From NCBI GenBank assembly GCA_902827205.1, contig LR792634.1, forward strand, positions 992,001-1,056,000: a stretch of DNA of 64,000 nt, read 5' to 3'. Made by a program: the position numbers and the translations under genes. This document shows, piece after piece, positions 60,240 through 64,000 of the stretch. The first letter of the stretch is position 1, and each line of letters begins with the position of its first letter. The DNA comes from Methanocaldococcus lauensis. Its GTDB lineage: Archaea > AGJL01 > Methanococci > Methanococcales > Methanocaldococcaceae. Under the pieces are notes generated by a model. The model was not told the DNA's origin. It did not search any database and worked only from the letters and a program-made list of their open reading frames with translations.

Positions 60240-60995
60240 TTACAATATTCCAAAGGTATCTCCTCTAAGTCCTCTTCTTAATGTTTCTAAACTTATTACC
60301 TCATCAAATGGAATATTTGCCAAATTTACAGAACTACCTAATTTTAATATAAAACTTACTTGTTGATTTTTATGTGGTGCCTCAAATATGACTTTATTTA
60401 CATTCACATTTTTTATTAATTTATTTAATTCCTCTTCCTTTATTTTTCCCTCTTTATCAAATAAGCCAATACATTTACCGCTTTCTCTACCTTCAATAAT
60501 AACATAATCTGCTCCACTATCTAAATCAAAGTTTATTAATTTGATTCTATCCTCTATTGTTAATTTTTTATCTTTTTCAGGTAATTTTTTTCCTACTTCA
60601 GTTAATACTATAAATCCATAGTCTTTAGCTTTTTCTATAGCAGATTTTCTTTCCTCTAAACTAATGTCTAAAGAGCCGTCAGATATTTCCACAGCGTTAA
60701 AGCCCAAATTGTTACATTCATTCAAAAATTCATCAAATTTATTTTTAAAATATGCATACTCAAATAATGTGCCTCCCGGATAAACTTTAATGTCCCAATC
60801 ATTGTAATATTTAATTTTTTCAATAATTACATCTCTATCAATAACTGCAGAAGTTCCCCATCCAAACTTTACAAAGTCTATATAATCACCACAAACTTTT
60901 AAGTAATCTTCAACATATTTTGGGGGTAATCCTTTATCTAAAACTACAGTTAAACCTCCATCATATTCATTATTTAAAAATTCAAATGCTTTCAA
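60240..60995 (-). CDS. comA: (2R)-phospho-3-sulfolactate synthase
   Basis: The first step of coenzyme M synthesis from phosphoenolpyruvate and sulfite. TIM barrel of about 251 residues: GLTVVLDKGLPPKYVEDYLK, FVKFGWGTSAVIDRDVIIEK, KVYPGGTLFEYAYFKN, VEISDGSLDISLEER and VIIEGRESGKCIGLFDKEGK. TTG 60995 (MKAFEFL) is the start, with GAGGTGA just upstream; the GTG at 61004 is part of that site. Divergent from comD. Confidence 0.94.
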   Translation of the reverse strand: MKAFEFLNNEYDGGLTVVLDKGLPPKYVEDYLKVCGDYIDFVKFGWGTSAVIDRDVIIEKIKYYNDWDIKVYPGGTLFEYAYFKNKFDEFLNECNNLGFNAVEISDGSLDISLEERKSAIEKAKDYGFIVLTEVGKKLPEKDKKLTIEDRIKLINFDLDSGADYVIIEGRESGKCIGLFDKEGKIKEEELNKLIKNVNVNKVIFEAPHKNQQVSFILKLGSSVNLANIPFDEVISLETLRRGLRGDTFGIL

Positions 60996-61140
60996 ATTTT
61001 TCACCTCATAATGTTTAATCTTATCTTTTAAGAAAATTTTTATAAATAATTTTTCTTATAATACAAATTTATTGTAAAATCATAAAAAGTTTTACTGATG
61101 ATTAACTATATATCTTTTGTGATTGAATAGATAGAACAAA

Positions 61141-61161
61141 CCTCTATAGTAGAGAGGAGAT
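61141..61161 (+). promoter_or_regulatory. Small hairpin overlapping the comD ribosome binding site
   Basis: CCTCT (61142-61146) can pair with AGAGG (61154-61158) just before ATG 61166, with a loop ATAGTAG. The right arm overlaps the GAGAGGAG ribosome binding site. It might damp translation, but at growth temperatures near 80-85 C five pairs would be weak. Confidence 0.25.
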
Positions 61162-61165
61162 TATT

Positions 61166-61672
61166 ATGAGAGGTAGTTTAGCAATATACAAAGCATTAAA
61201 AGAGTCAAATATTGATTTTATTTGCTCTGTTCCATGTGCAAACCTAAAAAATCTAATAAAATTAGTTGAGGAAGATGAAAATATAAGATATATCCCAACA
61301 ACGAGAGAGGAAGAGGCTTTTGGAATATGTGCCGGAGCCTATTTGGCTGGAAAGAAAACAGCAATATTAATGCAAAATTCTGGAATTGGCAATTCAATAA
61401 ATGCTATTGCCTCATTATACAAAACCTTTCAAATACCTACTTTATTGATAATTAGCCATAGAGGTGATTTAAAAGAACAAATCCCCGCTCAAATACCTAT
61501 GGGGAGATGGATCACAAAATTATTGGATGTTTGTGAAATCCCTACATATAAACCAAAGACTCCAGAAGAAGCATATAAACTAATAAAATATGCCTCATCA
61601 TATATGTTTAAAATCTCTTATCCTGTGGCTTTACTATTTGACGCTCTATATTGGGAGTATGACTTAGAATAA
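61166..61672 (+). CDS. comD: Sulfopyruvate decarboxylase, alpha subunit
   Basis: Decarboxylates sulfopyruvate to sulfoacetaldehyde in coenzyme M synthesis with ComE. This subunit is the TPP enzyme PYR domain: IDFICSVPCANLKNLIKLVE, the TPP-activating glutamate in TTREEEAFGICAGAYLAGKK, and MQNSGIGNSINAIASLYKTF. 168 residues, normal for the two-subunit form. Followed by comE 35 bases later. Confidence 0.93.
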   Translation: MRGSLAIYKALKESNIDFICSVPCANLKNLIKLVEEDENIRYIPTTREEEAFGICAGAYLAGKKTAILMQNSGIGNSINAIASLYKTFQIPTLLIISHRGDLKEQIPAQIPMGRWITKLLDVCEIPTYKPKTPEEAYKLIKYASSYMFKISYPVALLFDALYWEYDLE

Positions 61673-61707
61673 TTTAAAAAATAATTTAAAATGAATATGT
61701 GATAAAT

Positions 61708-62271
61708 ATGCTTCCAAGAAGGATAGACATAATTAAAAAGATTGTTGAAAATGTTGGAGATAAAGAAATAATAGTTAGCAATATCGGTATTCCTTCTAAG
61801 GAGTTGTATTATGTGAAAGATAGAGAAAGAAACTTTTATATGCTTGGTTCAATGGGATTAGCCTCATCTATTGGTTTAGGTTTGGCTTTAAATTGTGAAG
61901 ATAAAGTTATAGTTATTGATGGTGATGGCTCAATATTGATGAATCTCGGCTCTCTATCTACAATAGGATATACTAATCCAAAAAATTACATATTGGTTAT
62001 AATTGATAATTCATCATATGGCTCTACTGGTAATCAAAAAACTCAAACAAGTAAAAACACTAACTTAGAGATTGTATCAAAAGGTTGTGGTTTAGAAGCA
62101 GTAACAACATATACCTTAGAAGAGTTTGAAAAAGAATTTAAAAAATCTTTAAAAGAAAATAAATGTAGAGTGATTATTGCTAAGGCAATTCCATACAATG
62201 AAAAATGTCCTAACATAGAAATTCCACCCGTTGTTTTAAAATATAGGTTTATGGAAGCATTAAAAAAGTGA
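61708..62271 (+). CDS. comE: Sulfopyruvate decarboxylase, beta subunit
   Basis: The PP (diphosphate-binding) half of the TPP enzyme, about 187 residues: IVSNIGIPSKELYYVKDRE, MLGSMGLASSIGLGLALNC, and the GDG-x-N motif VIDGDGSILMNLGSLSTIGY with the Mg ligands, ending NSSYGSTGNQKTQ. ATG 61708 follows GTGATAA, so the GTG at 61699 is not the start. Partner of comD; taw1 follows within five bases. Confidence 0.93.
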   Translation: MLPRRIDIIKKIVENVGDKEIIVSNIGIPSKELYYVKDRERNFYMLGSMGLASSIGLGLALNCEDKVIVIDGDGSILMNLGSLSTIGYTNPKNYILVIIDNSSYGSTGNQKTQTSKNTNLEIVSKGCGLEAVTTYTLEEFEKEFKKSLKENKCRVIIAKAIPYNEKCPNIEIPPVVLKYRFMEALKK

Positions 62272-62275
62272 GAAC

Positions 62276-63217
62276 ATGATTCCAGAAGAAATTTACAAAA
62301 TTTTAAGAAAACAGAGATATCAGATATACAATCATATTGGAGTTAAACTATGTGGCTGGGTTAGAAAAAAAATGTTAGAAGATAAAAACTGTTATAAATC
62401 ACAATTTTATGGGATAGAGACACATAGATGTATCCAATGCACTCCCTCTGTTATTTGGTGTCAGCAAAATTGTATATTCTGCTGGAGAGTTTTACCAACA
62501 GATATAAATATTGACATAAATAAAATTAAAGAGCCAAAATGGGAAGAGCCAGAGGTAGTTTATGAGAAAATCTTAGAGTTGCATAGAAGAATAATTATGG
62601 GTTATGGAGGAGTTATTGATAGAGTTGGAGAAAAGAAATTTAAAGAGGCATTAGAGCCAAAGCATGTGGCAATATCTTTATCTGGGGAGCCAACTCTCTA
62701 CCCATACTTAGACGAGTTAATAAAAATATTCCACAAAAAAGGATTTACAACATTTGTAGTTTCAAATGGAATATTAACTGAAGTTATTGAAAAAATAGAA
62801 CCTACTCAACTATATATTTCATTAGATGCCTATGATTTGGAGAGTTATAAAAGAATATGTAGAGGAAAAGAAGAGTATTGGGGGAGTATTTTAAATACCT
62901 TAGACATTTTAAAAGAGAAAAAAAGAACATGTATTAGAACTACATTGGTTAGAGGTTATAACGATGACATTTTAAAATTTGTTGATCTCTATGAGAGAGC
63001 AAATGTCCATTTTATTGAATTAAAGTCATATATGCACGTTGGTTATTCTCAAAAGAGATTAAGTAAGGAGAATATGTTACAACATGAAGAAATTTTGAAA
63101 TTAGCAAAGATTTTAGAGGAGAATAGTTCATATAAATTAATTGATGACAATGAAGATAGTAGAGTTGCCCTTTTACAAAATGAAAATAGAAAAATTAATC
63201 CAAAAATTTTTGAATAA
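62276..63217 (+). CDS. taw1: 4-demethylwyosine synthase (Taw1/TYW1)
   Basis: A radical SAM enzyme forming the tricyclic base at G37 of tRNA-Phe from N1-methylguanosine and pyruvate. The SAM cluster motif is CQQNCIFCWR (Cys-x3-Cys-x2-Cys). Further cysteines upstream (LCGWVRKK, CYKSQFYG, HRCIQC) supply the second cluster. ISLSGEPTLYPYLDELIKIF and IRTTLVRGYNDDILKFV follow. 313 residues, like the M. jannaschii enzyme of known structure. ATG 62276 overlaps nothing but lies four bases after comE. Confidence 0.95.
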   Translation: MIPEEIYKILRKQRYQIYNHIGVKLCGWVRKKMLEDKNCYKSQFYGIETHRCIQCTPSVIWCQQNCIFCWRVLPTDINIDINKIKEPKWEEPEVVYEKILELHRRIIMGYGGVIDRVGEKKFKEALEPKHVAISLSGEPTLYPYLDELIKIFHKKGFTTFVVSNGILTEVIEKIEPTQLYISLDAYDLESYKRICRGKEEYWGSILNTLDILKEKKRTCIRTTLVRGYNDDILKFVDLYERANVHFIELKSYMHVGYSQKRLSKENMLQHEEILKLAKILEENSSYKLIDDNEDSRVALLQNENRKINPKIFE

Positions 63218-63231
63218 AGAGGGGTGGAATT

Positions 63232-63888
63232 ATTAACTTAAAATTTAGTAAGAAGGATGTTGCTGAGTGGATAGTATTTTTAATTGTATTGTTTTTAATA
63301 TGGAGCCACGTAAATGTTGTTGTATCTAACAGTATGTATCCTATTATGAAAAGAGGTGACTTGGTAGTTGTAGAAAATGCAGGTTTTGAATTTAATCCAA
63401 AAGATGTTAAAGTTGGGGATATTGTAGTATATAAAGCTCATTGGCCCTACTATCAATCTTTATTGTATAGCTTAGATTATAAATTAGGATTAAATCCTAT
63501 AAAAACCTTACAAATATTCAATGAGACTACCACTAATAAAATAACAGTAAAATACTTAGGTAAATTAAAAACTAATAATGGCTATTATGATATAGTTGAG
63601 TTAGACATTCCAAAAAGCCCAACTAAGCCAGTTATTCACAGAGTAATCGAGAAAGTAAATTTTGATAATAAAACTTACTTTATAATAAAGGGGGATAATA
63701 ATCCAATAAATGACCCTGAACTTGTTAATGTTAATCAAATAAGGCAGAGAGTTGTTGTTATAGATGGACATCCATTAGTAATTCCTTACATTGGCTATCT
63801 ATCAATATGGCTCAAAGAATATTGGTATATAGTAGTTTTATTTATAGTTCTATATTATTTGTATTCATATCTTAGAGGAGGGAGATAA
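63232..63888 (+). CDS. Signal peptidase I (archaeal type)
   Basis: Cleaves signal peptides at the outer membrane face. The catalytic serine is in VVVSNSMYPIMKRGDLVVVE, and the archaeal His that replaces Lys lies in PVIHRVIEKV, followed by FIIKGDNNPINDPELV. Two membrane segments: one N-terminal (WIVFLIVLFLIWSHVNVVV) and one C-terminal (YWYIVVLFIVLYYLYSYL). The N-terminal helix is complete only if translation starts at ATT 63232, four bases after GGGGTGG. The first TTG (63289) has no ribosome binding site and truncates the helix. Its stop overlaps the next ATG (TAATG). Confidence 0.88.
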   Translation: MNLKFSKKDVAEWIVFLIVLFLIWSHVNVVVSNSMYPIMKRGDLVVVENAGFEFNPKDVKVGDIVVYKAHWPYYQSLLYSLDYKLGLNPIKTLQIFNETTTNKITVKYLGKLKTNNGYYDIVELDIPKSPTKPVIHRVIEKVNFDNKTYFIIKGDNNPINDPELVNVNQIRQRVVVIDGHPLVIPYIGYLSIWLKEYWYIVVLFIVLYYLYSYLRGGR

Positions 63889-64000
63889 TGAAAAAATTCC
63901 TGTTAATACTTAGTTCAATTATATTAATAACTTCAATGTCCATGTGTATTAATATGAATGATTATAAAAACTATATTTACATTAACGCCTCTGTTAATGG
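63888..64000 (+). CDS. Secreted protein of unknown function, N-terminal part
   Basis: Thirty-seven residues are visible before the window ends. They begin with a signal peptide (MKKFLLILSSIILITSMSMC) followed by a polar stretch INMNDYKNYIYINAS with one N-glycosylation sequon (NAS). ATG 63888 overlaps the signal peptidase stop and follows GGAGGGAG, so the two genes are coupled. The cysteine after the hydrophobic run could be a lipoprotein site. Function cannot be told from this part. Confidence 0.6.
   Translation, partial: MKKFLLILSSIILITSMSMCINMNDYKNYIYINASVN

Noticed and set aside
61070-61140. C/D box-like motifs (CTGATGA, GTGATTG) upstream of comD
   Set aside because: Boxes are not in the order or spacing of a C/D guide RNA and no flanking stem is seen.

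Overview
The window comes from a hyperthermophilic methanogenic archaeon of the genus Methanocaldococcus, related to but not identical with M. jannaschii. The DNA is AT-rich throughout. Ribosome binding sites are of the GGTGA/GGTGG type a few bases before the start. The gene content is that of a methanogen: coenzyme M genes comA, comD and comE, aksF for coenzyme B, the archaeosine transglycosylase tgtA, SepSecS, the F420-hydrogenase protease gene frcD, radB, taw1 and cbiMNQO. Many neighbour pairs match M. jannaschii order as I remember it: spcS/rhomboid/M50 protease/tyrA/nth, serB/UPF0104/aksF/glyA, and pyrF/frcD/radB/comA/comD/comE/taw1/signal peptidase. The blocks are shuffled and broken up by accessory DNA.

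Layout. 1-18.8 kb is mostly core metabolism and information genes: HMG-CoA synthase (partial), an HTH regulator, ilvC, a U32-type protein, tgtA, nth, tyrA, three membrane proteins, spcS, a GC-rich RNA, ppaC, hemL and a RIO2 kinase. It also holds decayed elements: a TnpB 3' relic (3961-4193), a dead ATPase gene (15248-15750), and a hepT toxin gene split by a 113-base inverted-repeat element (16996-17394). 18.9-37.9 kb is a surface-glycan locus. It has five GT4, one intact and one broken GT2, and one GT9 glycosyltransferases, two methyltransferases, a flippase, an AsnB-type amidotransferase, UDP-glucose dehydrogenase with a UDP-glucuronate 4-epimerase, and a complete dTDP-L-rhamnose set rfbABCD. 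38.1-43.8 kb adds a nucleotide-activated heptose pathway (gmhB, hldE kinase, hldE nucleotidyltransferase, gmhA) and galU. A tnpB gene lacking its RuvC-I segment sits between gmhB and the other heptose genes.

43.8-64 kb returns to core genes. These include YchF/Obg-type GTPase, a PgpA/CobZ-type phosphatase, a zinc ribbon-permease-thioredoxin operon, the cobalt transporter cbiMNQO, aksF, glyA, the short secG (Sec61 beta), coaBC, nadX, serB, pyrF, frcD, radB, the coenzyme M genes, taw1 and signal peptidase I.

The most interesting observations are: (1) a tnpB reading frame that is open but has lost the RuvC-I aspartate, paired with a distant relic of the same family that keeps only the 3' end, where the guide RNA scaffold of such elements is normally encoded; (2) a GC-rich two-hairpin RNA between spcS and ppaC that reads as a double H/ACA pseudouridylation guide, with a pocket complementary to the 23S rRNA A-loop; (3) two genes (RIO2 kinase and signal peptidase I) that seem to start on AUA/AUU codons behind strong ribosome binding sites; (4) a TyrA with a C-terminal domain resembling the anticodon-binding domain of PheRS; (5) the hepT gene broken by a miniature element, leaving its MNT partner intact. 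Identifications are from reading motifs and from memory of families; no searches were run.
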